The position numbers and the translations under genes were made by a program. From JACDBE01 sp051002015 (GTDB taxonomy: Bacteria > Actinomycetota > Acidimicrobiia > Spongiisociales > UBA5794), in NCBI GenBank assembly GCA_051002015.1, contig JBPCMS010000041.1, positions 1-30,210 of the forward strand: a DNA stretch of 30,210 nucleotides, read 5' to 3'. Below the pieces are notes generated by a model that searched no databases, had not been told where the DNA came from, and saw only the letters and a program-made list of their open reading frames with translations. Below are positions 7,614-15,579 of this stretch, piece by piece. Positions within the stretch are counted from its first letter, which is position 1. The number at the start of each line of letters is the position of its first letter.

Positions 7614-8549
7614 GGCCATCAGGGCCCGCACCGCCGCCTCGTCGGGCATGGCGTCTGCGCAGGCGAGCTGACCGGCCACGTAGGCACCGGCGGCGTTGGC
7701 GAAGGCGATGGTGTCCTGCCATCCCCACCCCGACAGCAGCCCGTGGCAGACCGCCCCCCCGAAGGCGTCCCCTGCGCCCAGCCCGTTCACCACGTCGATG
7801 ACCACGGGCGGCGCGGTGTGCGAACCGTCGGCAGTGTAGGCGGACACCCCGGCGGGTCCCTGCTTGACGATGGCCACCTCGACCCCGAGGTCGAGGATCC
7901 GTCCCGCCATCACCTCGGGCGATGCCTCGCCGACGGCGACGGCGCACTCCTCGAGGTTGCCGACGGTGATGGTGGCCCGGGCCAGTGCCTCCCGCTGCCG
8001 TACTCCCGCCTGCGCCGCCGAGCTCCAGAACACCGCTCGGTAGTCGAGGTCGTGGATGGTGGCCAGCCCGTCCCCGCCCTTCCTGGCGTCGAGGGCGTCG
8101 AGGGTCGTGGTGCGCGACGGCTCCTCGGAGAGACCGGTCCCCGTCGTCCACAGGATCCCCGCGGCGGCGATTACCTCGATGTCCAGCTCCTCGGTGCGCA
8201 GGTTGAGGTCGGGGGCCTTGGGCTGGCGGTAGAACAGGATGGGGAAGTGGTCGGGCGGGTGGATCTCGCAGAACACCACGGGGGTGCGCAGCTCGGGATC
8301 GGTGCCGACGAACCGGTCGTCGACCCCGAACCGGCGGAGCGCCTGCCGTACGTAGGTGCCGAACCCGTCGTCGCCCACCTTGGTGATCACCGCGGTGCGG
8401 TGGCCGTAGCGGGCGCAGGCGACGGCCACGTTGGTCGCCGTCCCGCCGAGGAACCTGGAGAAGGTCTCCACCTCCGCCAGCGGCACCCGGCTCCGGTCGG
8501 GGTACAGGTCGACCCCGACCCGCCCCATCGTCACCAGGTCGTGGCTCAT
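7599..8549 (-). CDS. iolC: 5-dehydro-2-deoxygluconokinase
   Basis: PfkB-family sugar kinase of 316 residues that phosphorylates 5-dehydro-2-deoxy-D-gluconate in inositol breakdown. The N-terminal PfkB signature region reads FLGGTATNVAVACARYGH (about 33-50). The C-terminal signature holds NGLGAGDAFGGA, with Asp261 as the expected catalytic base. Features such as HFPILFYRQPKAPDLNLRTEE are typical of IolC rather than ribokinase or fructokinase. The ATG at 8549 overlaps the stop of the ABC ATPase gene in ATGA. The 3' end runs 15 bp into the convergent lipoprotein gene. Confidence 0.93.
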   Translation of the reverse strand: MSHDLVTMGRVGVDLYPDRSRVPLAEVETFSRFLGGTATNVAVACARYGHRTAVITKVGDDGFGTYVRQALRRFGVDDRFVGTDPELRTPVVFCEIHPPDHFPILFYRQPKAPDLNLRTEELDIEVIAAAGILWTTGTGLSEEPSRTTTLDALDARKGGDGLATIHDLDYRAVFWSSAAQAGVRQREALARATITVGNLEECAVAVGEASPEVMAGRILDLGVEVAIVKQGPAGVSAYTADGSHTAPPVVIDVVNGLGAGDAFGGAVCHGLLSGWGWQDTIAFANAAGAYVAGQLACADAMPDEAAVRALMASGGR

Positions 8550-9478
8550 TCGCCTTTCGGCGCCTCCGTGGCCTCGGCGGCCCGGGCGGTCTCCGTGGCC
8601 TCGGCGGCCTGGGCGTGGAAGGCCTCGGCCGCCTCCGCCAGCTCCTCGGCGGCACGGCCGGTGTCGGTGCGGGAGGCCGTCTCCAGCTCGTGGCTGAGCG
8701 CCTCGAGGTCGGCGCCGCCCGCCATCATCGACACCAGCTGCTCCAGGGGGACGTCCGCCTTGGCGTAGTCCCCGTACACGGTGCCGCGGCGCAGGATGAC
8801 GAAGTGGTCGCCCACCGGGTAGGCGTGGTGCGGGTTGTGGGTGATGAAGATCACCCCGATGCCCCGCTGCTTGGCCTGGAGGATGTAGCGGAGCACCACC
8901 CCGGCCTGCTTCACCCCGAGCGCCGCCGTCGGCTCGTCGAGGATCAGGACCTTGGCCCCGAAGTAGACCGCCCGGGCGATGGCCACCGACTGGCGCTCGC
9001 CGCCCGACAGCGTCCCCACCGGCTGATCGGGGTCGCGGATGTCGATGCCCATCTTGGACATCTCCTCGCGGGTGACCTCCTTGGCATGGGTCACGTCGAA
9101 GCGCCGCAGCGGCGGCATCCCCTTGGTCGGCTCGGAGCCGAGGAAGAAGTTCCGCCAGATCGACATCAGCGGGATCATGGCCAGGTCCTGGTACACGGTG
9201 GCGATGCCCCGGTCGAGCGCCTGGCGGGGCGAGTCGAACTCGACCGGTTCGCCCTGGAACAGGTATTCGCCCTCGGTCGGTTTGTGCACCCCTGACAGCG
9301 TTTTGATCAGGGTCGACTTCCCGGCGCCGTTGTCGCCGAGCAGGCAGGTGACCTCGCCGGGTCTGACGAACATCGAGACGTCCTGGAGGGCGATGACCGA
9401 CCCGAAGTACTTCGAGATGCTCCTGACCTCGAGGATCGGCGGGATGCTCATGGAGTCGTTGTGGATCATCACACTCAC
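8546..9478 (-). CDS. CUT2-type sugar (inositol) ABC transporter ATPase, single-domain
   Basis: 310-residue ATPase with one nucleotide-binding domain, as in FrcA-type carriers, whereas RbsA-like proteins carry two. Walker A is GDNGAGKST (48-56), Q-loop Gln97, signature LSGGERQ (157-163), Walker B VLILDEP, and the switch His lies in ITHNPHH. After the ATPase domain a tail of about 50 residues is rich in Ala and Glu and probably forms an amphipathic or coiled helix; part of it is encoded by a 27-bp tandem repeat. GTG 9478 overlaps the permease stop as GTGA, and an internal ATG lies three codons in. It should energise the permease at 9475-10560 for import of the substrate bound by the lipoprotein at 10628-11653; inositol as substrate is inferred from the cluster. 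Confidence 0.92.
   Translation of the reverse strand: MSVMIHNDSMSIPPILEVRSISKYFGSVIALQDVSMFVRPGEVTCLLGDNGAGKSTLIKTLSGVHKPTEGEYLFQGEPVEFDSPRQALDRGIATVYQDLAMIPLMSIWRNFFLGSEPTKGMPPLRRFDVTHAKEVTREEMSKMGIDIRDPDQPVGTLSGGERQSVAIARAVYFGAKVLILDEPTAALGVKQAGVVLRYILQAKQRGIGVIFITHNPHHAYPVGDHFVILRRGTVYGDYAKADVPLEQLVSMMAGGADLEALSHELETASRTDTGRAAEELAEAAEAFHAQAAEATETARAAEATEAPKGE
8565..8618 (-). repeat. 27-bp tandem repeat inside the ABC ATPase C-terminal tail
   Basis: Two in-frame 27-bp units (8565-8591 and 8592-8618) differ at only a few positions near the 3' end of each plus-strand unit. They encode repeated AEATETA/AEATEA-type peptides in the Ala/Glu-rich tail, a likely site of slippage and length variation. 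Confidence 0.65.
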
Positions 9479-10560
9479 CGCTTCTGTGCCCGTTGCCGGA
9501 TGTAGTTGTTGAAGATGACGGCGAGCACCAGGATCGCCCCCACGAAGACCTTGAACCAGTCGGCATCGACGCCGGTGATGGTGATGCCCTGCTGTACCAG
9601 GGCGAAGATGAGCGCCCCGACGGCGGCGCCCACCACCGATCCGTAGCCGCCGGTGAGGAGGACCCCTCCGACCACGGCGGCGATGATGGCGTTGAACTCC
9701 TGCTGCTCGCCCCGTAGCGAGTCGGCTCCGCCGAACTGGGTGACCTGGGTCAATGCCACCAGGAAAGCGGCGAAGGCGGTGAGCATGAACAGGGAGATCT
9801 TGAGCCCGTTGACCGGCACCCCCACGTTACGCGAGGCGGTGGGGTCGCCGCCGACCCCGTAGATCCCGTTCCCCCCCTTTGTGCGGGGCATCACCCAGGT
9901 CGCTAGCGCGGTGAGCCCGATCCACCACAGGATGGCGATGTCAAAGTTGGCCCCGAAGATCCCGATCTTCTGCCCGAGCAGGGCGTTGAGGGTCTCGTAG
10001 CCGGGGATGTCGGTGAAGCCGCCGAGCTGGGTGCGCGAGGTGCGGATCCGGGCCGCCGCCGTCGCCAGCCCCCGGAAGATGAAGAGACCGCCAAGCGTGA
10101 TGATGAACGACGGTAACTTCGTGGTCACCACCAGGATCCCGTTGAAGAACCCGGCGACCAGGGTTATCGCCAGGGCGATCACGATGGCCGGCCCCAGCGC
10201 CAGACCGAACCCGCCCTGGCTCCCCGGGGTCACCATCAGCATGATGCCGATGCCGGCGAAGCCGATCAGCGAGCCGATCGACAGGTCGAACTCGCCGGCG
10301 ATCATCAGCAGGGCGACGGCAACGGCAAGGATGCCGAGCGGTGCCGCCCGGTTCAGGATCGACGCCGTTGCCGCCATGCTGACGAAGTTGTTGTCCCAGG
10401 CCACGATGGCGAAGAACACCCACACCACCACCAGGGCGGCGATGGCGCCGATCTCGGGTCTGGTCATCAACCGGGCGAAGCCCCCGACCCGTCTCACCCG
10501 TTCGTCGGGTATGTCCGGCGGCCCAGGCGCCTGCTCGATGGTTTCCGATTCGGTGGTCAC
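9475..10560 (-). CDS. CUT2-type sugar (inositol) ABC transporter permease
   Basis: 361-residue inner-membrane permease of the RbsC/AraH family. After a soluble N-terminus of about 50 residues come some nine to ten hydrophobic segments. The family hallmarks AGEFDLSIGSLIGFAGIG and GLFIFRGLATA are present, along with GGDPTASRNVGVPV (the EAA-like cytoplasmic loop) and AAVVGGVLLTGGYGSVVGA. GTG at 10560 is chosen because GGAGGGAGGA lies directly upstream; the open frame extends a further 18 codons through a hairpin-forming spacer. It lies between the binding-protein and ATPase genes, overlapping the latter by four bases, and should form the channel of that transporter. Confidence 0.93.
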   Translation of the reverse strand: MTTESETIEQAPGPPDIPDERVRRVGGFARLMTRPEIGAIAALVVVWVFFAIVAWDNNFVSMAATASILNRAAPLGILAVAVALLMIAGEFDLSIGSLIGFAGIGIMLMVTPGSQGGFGLALGPAIVIALAITLVAGFFNGILVVTTKLPSFIITLGGLFIFRGLATAAARIRTSRTQLGGFTDIPGYETLNALLGQKIGIFGANFDIAILWWIGLTALATWVMPRTKGGNGIYGVGGDPTASRNVGVPVNGLKISLFMLTAFAAFLVALTQVTQFGGADSLRGEQQEFNAIIAAVVGGVLLTGGYGSVVGAAVGALIFALVQQGITITGVDADWFKVFVGAILVLAVIFNNYIRQRAQKR

Positions 10561-10584
10561 GGCGGTCCTCCCTCCGGTCGAGGT

Positions 10585-10619
10585 ACCGGTGTGGGGAGCA
10601 GGAGCCCCCCACACCCGGT
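10585..10619 (-). terminator. Intercistronic hairpin between binding-protein and permease genes
   Basis: ACCGGTGTGGGG (10585-10596) pairs with CCCCACACCCGGT (10607-10619) through 12 base pairs with one bulged C and a 10-nt loop. It lies just after the binding-protein stop and before the permease start, with no U-tract. It probably protects or partly terminates the upstream message, so that the binding protein is made in excess over the membrane parts. Confidence 0.65.
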
Positions 10620-10627
10620 TCTCGTTG

Positions 10628-11653
10628 TCAGCGCAGCCCGGCCTCCGATGCGGAGACCACCGACGCCGCGGTCTCGGCGGTGACGATCTGCGGTCCGGTC
10701 AGGATCACCCGATCGACCGATCCCAGCGGGATGGCCCCGGTCTCGAGGTACTGGGTGAGGAGCACGATGGGCAGGTAGCCCTGCAGGTACTGCGCCTGGT
10801 CGATGGCGAACAGCATGGTCCCCTCGTCGATGGCGGTCAGCACCTCGGGGCCGAGGTCGAAGGTGGCCAGGGAGATGTCCGCCCCCGCCTCGGCCAGCGC
10901 CGCCATGGTGGGCAGGGCACCGGTCGGGCCCAGGGTGAGGATGCCGTTGACGTCGGCGTTGGCGGACAGGGCGCCGGAGATCGTCGCCTGGGCACCTGTC
11001 GGATCGGCCAGGTCGACCGGGATCACCTCGACCGTGCCCCCGAGGCCGTCGGTGAAGCCCTCGCAGCGCAGGTCGAGGGCGGCGTTGCCCACCTCCTGGT
11101 TGATGCACAGGGCGCTGGTGACGCCGGCCTCGGCCATCCGCTGCCCGGCGATGAGCCCCGCCTCGTACTCGGTCTGGCCGACGTGGACCAGCACCCCGAA
11201 TTCGGCGAACACGTCGGAGCCGGAGTTCATCGAGATCACCGGGATCCCGGCGTCGACCGCCGCCTGGATGGCGGGCCCGAGGGCGTCCGGATCGGGGATG
11301 CTCACCACCAGCCCGTCAGGCTGGGAGGCGACGGCCGCCTCGATGAGCTGGGCCATCTCCACCGGGTCGAAGGTGCCCGAGGTGGGCGCCTGGTACTCGG
11401 TGGTGACCCCCATGTCGCGGCCGGCGGCGGCGACGCCGTTGGCGGCGACGCTCCAGAACGGGTCGGACGCCTGGCCGTGGGTCACCACCACGAAACGGAA
11501 GTCGCGCTGGGCGACCCCGTCGCCGCTGTCGGCAGTGGTCCCCGTGTCTCCGTCGGTGGTGGCATCCGTTGCACCGGGATCGTCCGCCGCGGTGCAGGCC
11601 GATGCACCCAGCATCAGCAGTGCCAGCAGGAACACCCAGAGTCTGTTTCGCAT
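10628..11653 (-). CDS. Sugar (inositol) ABC transporter substrate-binding lipoprotein
   Basis: 341-residue CUT2-type periplasmic-binding-fold protein. The signal MRNRLWVFLLALLMLGASAC ends in a lipobox with Cys20, followed by an acidic Asp/Thr linker (about 21-48) and the mature domain starting FRFVVVTHGQASDPFW, typical of RbsB/IbpA-like binders. The ATG has AGAGGAGAC upstream. It lies 41 bp downstream of iolE and before the permease, with a strong hairpin after its stop. The cluster makes myo-inositol the likely ligand, possibly also inosose or other cyclitols. Confidence 0.93.
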   Translation of the reverse strand: MRNRLWVFLLALLMLGASACTAADDPGATDATTDGDTGTTADSGDGVAQRDFRFVVVTHGQASDPFWSVAANGVAAAGRDMGVTTEYQAPTSGTFDPVEMAQLIEAAVASQPDGLVVSIPDPDALGPAIQAAVDAGIPVISMNSGSDVFAEFGVLVHVGQTEYEAGLIAGQRMAEAGVTSALCINQEVGNAALDLRCEGFTDGLGGTVEVIPVDLADPTGAQATISGALSANADVNGILTLGPTGALPTMAALAEAGADISLATFDLGPEVLTAIDEGTMLFAIDQAQYLQGYLPIVLLTQYLETGAIPLGSVDRVILTGPQIVTAETAASVVSASEAGLR

Positions 11654-11694
11654 CTCGTTGTCTCCTCTTCCGTGTCTGTGGGGATTGGGGGCGG

Positions 11695-12579
11695 TCATGC
11701 CGCCTCCATTGCTTGCTGAAGGAACTCCACGCACACCCCGGCGTCTGCCACCGGTCCGGCGCCCGGTTCGGGCTCGGTGGGCACCACGGTGTCCTGCTCG
11801 AGCACGATCCAGCCGTCGAATCCGGCGCCGTCGAGGGCGGCGAGGATTGCCGTCAGGTCCAGGTCGCCGCGGCCCAGCGGCTGATACATCCGCTCCACCA
11901 CCGCCTGGTGGTAGGTGATCTGGCGAGCGCGGGTGCGGGCGGCAACCGCGGTGTCGACATCCTTGAGGTGGACGTGGGTGATCCGCGCCGCGGCGGCGAC
12001 GGCGATCTCCACCGGGTCGCCGCCTCCGACCATGACGTGGCCGGTGTCCAGGCACAGATCTACGGAGCTCGTCTCGAGCAGCCGGTGGATCTGTCGGGAC
12101 GATTCGACCACGGTGCCGTAGTGGGGGTGGAGTGCCGTGGCCAGACCATACCGCGCCGCGATGTCGGTCGTCTCGTCGATGGCGGCAACGAGGTGGGCCC
12201 ACGATGTCTCGTCGAGGTCGGCGGAGACGTCGTACCCACCCTCGCCGGTGGCGGCGGCGAGCACCACCATCCCGGCCCCGCCGGCGGCGAGGGTTGCGCA
12301 CTGGCGTTCGAGCTCGACCCGCTCATGGTCCCAGGTCGCCTCCCGGTGCAGCACCACCGGGATGAAGCCGGCCACCAGTTGGAGCCGGTGACGGTCGAGC
12401 ATGGCCCGGAGCTCGGCGGGGTCGGCGGGGAGGAAGCCGTCGGGTCCCAGTTCGGTGGCGGTGAGCCCGAGCGACGCCATCTCGGCGAGCACCCGGTCCG
12501 GGCTGAGCTGGTGGCCCCATCCGGGTACCTCGCACACCCCCCACGAGATCGGTGCCCCCGCCACCTTGTGCCCGGTCAT
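11695..12579 (-). CDS. iolE: Inosose dehydratase-like TIM-barrel protein
   Basis: 294-residue protein of the xylose-isomerase-like TIM-barrel family. IolE removes water from 2-keto-myo-inositol to give a diketo-deoxy-inositol. The N-terminal block APISWGVCEVPGWGHQL is characteristic of actinobacterial IolE-like proteins. Later ALHPHYGTVVES, DLCLDTGHVMVGG and ITHVHLKDVD supply His, Asp and Glu ligands expected of the metal site. ATG 12579 has GAGGAGGT upstream and overlaps the iolG stop in ATGA. The closely related inosose isomerase IolI cannot be fully excluded, but this is the only dehydratase candidate in an otherwise complete pathway. Confidence 0.85.
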   Translation of the reverse strand: MTGHKVAGAPISWGVCEVPGWGHQLSPDRVLAEMASLGLTATELGPDGFLPADPAELRAMLDRHRLQLVAGFIPVVLHREATWDHERVELERQCATLAAGGAGMVVLAAATGEGGYDVSADLDETSWAHLVAAIDETTDIAARYGLATALHPHYGTVVESSRQIHRLLETSSVDLCLDTGHVMVGGGDPVEIAVAAAARITHVHLKDVDTAVAARTRARQITYHQAVVERMYQPLGRGDLDLTAILAALDGAGFDGWIVLEQDTVVPTEPEPGAGPVADAGVCVEFLQQAMEAA

Positions 12580-13571
12580 GCGACCTCCTCGAGCATCACG
12601 GGGCGGTGCTCGGCCCTCGACCGGTCGCAGGCGATCGCCACCCGCAACGCCTGCAGGGCGTCGTCGACGGTGCACGGGCTGGGCCGCTCGCCCGCCGCCA
12701 CCTCGACGAAGGCGGCCAGCTCCCGCTCGTATGCCGTGCGGAACCTGGCCTGGAAGTTGGGGTAGGGGTCGGCGGGGAGGCCGGGACCGCCCGGCTCCAG
12801 CGACCGCAGCGGCGTGCGGTGGTCCCAGCCGACGACGACGCTGTCGCCCGACCCGAACAACTCCATGCGGATGTCGTAGCCGTGCGGGTCGTGGCGGGTG
12901 CTCGACAGCAGCCCCTTGGCCCCCGAGCCCATGGTGAGGATGGCCACCCCGGTGTCGATGTCCCCGTACTCGGCGAACACCGGGAAGCCGAGCACGGCGC
13001 CGTCTGCGTAGACCTCCACCACCTCGTCGCCGGTGACGTAGCGGATGGCGTCGAAGTCGTGGACCCCGAAATCGCGGAAGAGACCGCCCGAGACCGGGAT
13101 GTACGCCTCGTGGGGCGGCTCGGGGTCGTGGCCGACCATCCGGATCACGTAGATGGTTCCCAGCCCGCCGCTCACCACCAGCTCACGGGCCGCCTGGTAC
13201 CCGGGGTCGAAGCGGCGCTGGAAGCCCATGTGGACCGTCGCCCCGGTGGCGTCGACGTGGTCGACCACCTTGCGGGTCGACTCGAGATCGAGCGAGATCG
13301 GCTTCTCGCAGAAAGTGGGCTTGCCGGCCGTGGTGGCGGAGATGATCAGCTCGGCGTGGGCGTCGGTGGCGGCGGCGATCACCACCGCCTCCGAAACGGC
13401 GATGGCGGCATCGACGGTGGGGGCGGCCTCGATCCCGAGCTCGGCGGCGACCCGGGCGGCGCGGTCGGCGTCGGCGTCGGCGACCGTGATCCGGGTGACC
13501 CCGGGGGTGCGGCGGAGGAGGTCGGCGTGGTACCGCCCGATCCGCCCGGTTCCGATCAACGCCAGGTGCAC
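12576..13571 (-). CDS. iolG: myo-Inositol 2-dehydrogenase (Gfo/Idh/MocA family)
   Basis: 331-residue NAD-dependent oxidoreductase that oxidises myo-inositol to 2-keto-myo-inositol, the first step of the pathway. It begins with a Rossmann fold, LALIGTGRIGRYHADLL. It carries the family EKP motif in KPTFCEKPISLD, and GGLFRDFGVHDFDAIRYV, where Asp and His lie in the catalytic dyad region of inositol dehydrogenases. I chose GTG at 13571 because GAGGAGAGA lies just upstream; a longer frame from an ATG at 13607 would start inside the operator. It is the first gene of the minus-strand inositol operon and diverges from iolD. Confidence 0.92.
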   Translation of the reverse strand: MHLALIGTGRIGRYHADLLRRTPGVTRITVADADADRAARVAAELGIEAAPTVDAAIAVSEAVVIAAATDAHAELIISATTAGKPTFCEKPISLDLESTRKVVDHVDATGATVHMGFQRRFDPGYQAARELVVSGGLGTIYVIRMVGHDPEPPHEAYIPVSGGLFRDFGVHDFDAIRYVTGDEVVEVYADGAVLGFPVFAEYGDIDTGVAILTMGSGAKGLLSSTRHDPHGYDIRMELFGSGDSVVVGWDHRTPLRSLEPGGPGLPADPYPNFQARFRTAYERELAAFVEVAAGERPSPCTVDDALQALRVAIACDRSRAEHRPVMLEEVA

Positions 13572-13588
13572 CGTCTCTCCTCGTGCGT

Positions 13589-13602
13589 TTGGAACGTTCC
13601 AA
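13589..13602. promoter_or_regulatory. LacI-type operator between iolG and iolD
   Basis: TTGGAACGTTCCAA is a perfect 14-bp palindrome with a central CG step, the usual form of LacI-family operators. It overlaps the -35 element of the proposed iolD promoter and lies just downstream of the proposed iolG start site, so one bound repressor could block both. The cognate protein is presumably the LacI regulator at 15580-16623. I saw no second perfect copy in the window. Confidence 0.8.
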
Positions 13603-13618
13603 CGCAATGCGGTACGTT
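13589..13618 (+). promoter_or_regulatory. Promoter of iolD and the LacI regulator gene
   Basis: TTGGAA (13589-13594) and TACGTT (13613-13618) are 18 nt apart. The -10 overlaps that of the opposing iolG promoter, so the two promoters are likely mutually exclusive or jointly controlled. The -35 lies inside the operator palindrome. Confidence 0.6.
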
Positions 13619-13643
13619 ACGGTCTGCACCGAGGACATGTCAA
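13614..13643 (-). promoter_or_regulatory. Promoter of the iolG operon
   Basis: On the minus strand a consensus -35 TTGACA (13638-13643) is separated by 18 nt from -10 TAACGT (13614-13619). Transcription would begin near 13607, giving a leader of about 36 nt that contains the palindromic operator and the iolG Shine-Dalgarno site. Confidence 0.7.
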
Positions 13644-13674
13644 GCAGTTGCCATCCGGATCGGAGGAGCGAGCC

Positions 13675-15576
13675 ATGGAGACGGTGAGGCTGACCATGGC
13701 GCAGGCGCTGGTCCGCTACCTGGTCGCCCAGCGGACCGAGCTCGACTCCGGTGAGATCGCCCCGCTGTTCCCGGGCGTGTTCGCCATCTTCGGGCACGGC
13801 AACGTCACCAGCCTCGGCGAGGCATTGCAGGCGGCGGGGGACGACCTGCCCACCTGGCGGGGCCAGCACGAGGGCACGATGGCCATGGCCGCGGTCGGGT
13901 TCGCCAAGGCTCGCCGCCGCCGCCAGGTGATGATCGCCACCTCCTCGATCGGGCCCGGCGCCCTGCAGATGGTGACCGCAGCCGGGATCGCCATGGCCAA
14001 CCGGCTCCCCGTGCTGCTGCTGGCGGGGGACACGTTCACCAGCCGGCTCCCCGATCCCGTGCTCCAGCAGGCCGAGGTGTTCACCAACCCGACCACGACG
14101 GTCAACGATGCCTTCCGCCCCGTGGTGCGCTACTGGGACCGGATCACCCACCCCGCCCAGGTGCTGCAAACGATGCCCCAGGTGGTGTCGACCCTGCTCG
14201 ACCCTGCCGGCTGTGGCCCGGTGTTCCTCGGGCTGCCCCAGGACGTCCAGGCCGAGGCCTACGACTACCCGGTGCGGTTCTTCGCCCAACGGGTCCACCG
14301 GATCCGCCGCCCCGGCCCCGACCCGGTCGAGGTGGCGATCGGCGCCGACATCATCCGGGCCGCCAAACGACCGCTGATCGTCGCCGGGGGCGGGGTGCGT
14401 TACTCGGGGGCCGAGACCCAGCTCGCCGCATTCGTCGCCACCCACCGCATCCCGGTGGCGGAGACGGTGGCGGGGAAGGGAAGCCTGGCCTGGGACCACG
14501 ATCTGCAGGTGGGGCCGCTCGGGGTGACCGGGTCGTCAAGTGCCAACACCATGGCCGATGGGGCCGACGTGGTCGTCGCCGTCGGCACCAGGCTCCAGGA
14601 CTTCACCACCGGGTCATGGTCGGTGTTCGGCGAGGACGACCTGCGCCTCGTCTCGGTCAACGTCAGCAGGTTCGACGCCGCCAAGCATCTGGCCCATCCG
14701 GTGATCGGGGATGCCGCCGTCAGCCTCGAGGCGCTGTCCGTTGCCCTGGCCGGCCACCACGCCCCCGAGGAATGGGCTGACCGGGGACGCGCCGAGACGG
14801 CACTGTGGAACCAGACGGTGAACGAGGTGACCGGGGCGGGGGCCGCCACCGGCACCGGGCTGCCCTCGTATGCCCAGGTGATCGGGGCGGTCAACCGGCT
14901 GGTCGACGAGCAGGACTACCTGGTGGCGGCGGCGGGGGGCTTCCCCGGCGAGCTCAACAAGACGTGGCGATCGACGGCGCCCGCCACCTTCGACTGCGAG
15001 TACGGCTTCTCCTGCATGGGCTACGAGATCGGGGGGGCGTGGGGGGCGGCGATGGCCCGCCGCCCCGGGTCGCCCGCCGCACCCGCCGCCCATCATGCCC
15101 CGCCGCAGGGCGAGGTGATCTCGATGTGCGGCGACGGTTCCTGGCTGATGGCCAACGCCGATGTCTACTCGTCGGTGCTGTCCGGCCACAAGATGATCGT
15201 GGTGCTGTGCGACAACGGCGGTTTCGCCGTGATCCAGCGGCTCCAGGAGTTCAAGGGCGGCGTCCCCTTCAACAACCGGTGGGACGAGGGCACCAGGAGA
15301 TCCGCCCGGATCGAGGTCGACTACGCCGCCCAGGCGGAGGCGATGGGGGCGATCGTCTTCAGGGTCGAGGGTCTGGCCGAGCTGGAGGCCGCCTTCCTGG
15401 TGGCCAAGTCGGCGGCGCGTACCGCGGTGATCGTGCTCCGGACCGATCCGTACACCTGGACCGGGGGCGACGCCTGGTGGGACGTCGGAGTACCCGAGGT
15501 GAGCGACCGGGAGCAGGTGATGGTGGCCAGGGCGGCCCACGAGGCGGAGCGGAAGCGGCAGCGCAGAGGGGTGTGA
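13675..15576 (+). CDS. iolD: 3D-(3,5/4)-trihydroxycyclohexane-1,2-dione hydrolase
   Basis: 633-residue thiamine-diphosphate enzyme that hydrolytically opens the ring of the diketo-deoxy-inositol to 5-deoxy-D-glucuronate. The N-terminal domain has WRGQHEGTMAMAAVGFAKA, with Glu66 as the expected ThDP-activating residue. The C-terminal Mg-ThDP motif reads MCGDGSWLMANADVYSSV. Segments such as LPVLLLAGDTFTSRLPDPVLQQ and IQRLQEFKGGVPFNN are specific to IolD rather than acetolactate synthase. ATG 13675 follows GGAGGAG with a 6-nt gap; the open frame further upstream is antisense to iolG. The regulator gene follows 3 bp after the stop, so they are co-transcribed. Confidence 0.96.
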   Translation: METVRLTMAQALVRYLVAQRTELDSGEIAPLFPGVFAIFGHGNVTSLGEALQAAGDDLPTWRGQHEGTMAMAAVGFAKARRRRQVMIATSSIGPGALQMVTAAGIAMANRLPVLLLAGDTFTSRLPDPVLQQAEVFTNPTTTVNDAFRPVVRYWDRITHPAQVLQTMPQVVSTLLDPAGCGPVFLGLPQDVQAEAYDYPVRFFAQRVHRIRRPGPDPVEVAIGADIIRAAKRPLIVAGGGVRYSGAETQLAAFVATHRIPVAETVAGKGSLAWDHDLQVGPLGVTGSSSANTMADGADVVVAVGTRLQDFTTGSWSVFGEDDLRLVSVNVSRFDAAKHLAHPVIGDAAVSLEALSVALAGHHAPEEWADRGRAETALWNQTVNEVTGAGAATGTGLPSYAQVIGAVNRLVDEQDYLVAAAGGFPGELNKTWRSTAPATFDCEYGFSCMGYEIGGAWGAAMARRPGSPAAPAAHHAPPQGEVISMCGDGSWLMANADVYSSVLSGHKMIVVLCDNGGFAVIQRLQEFKGGVPFNNRWDEGTRRSARIEVDYAAQAEAMGAIVFRVEGLAELEAAFLVAKSAARTAVIVLRTDPYTWTGGDAWWDVGVPEVSDREQVMVARAAHEAERKRQRRGV

Positions 15577-15579
15577 CCG

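Noticed and set aside
13183..14499. 438-codon minus-strand open frame across iolD
   Set aside because: It is a shadow of high GC at third codon positions opposite a clear iolD; its sequence is Gly/His/Arg-rich with no motif.
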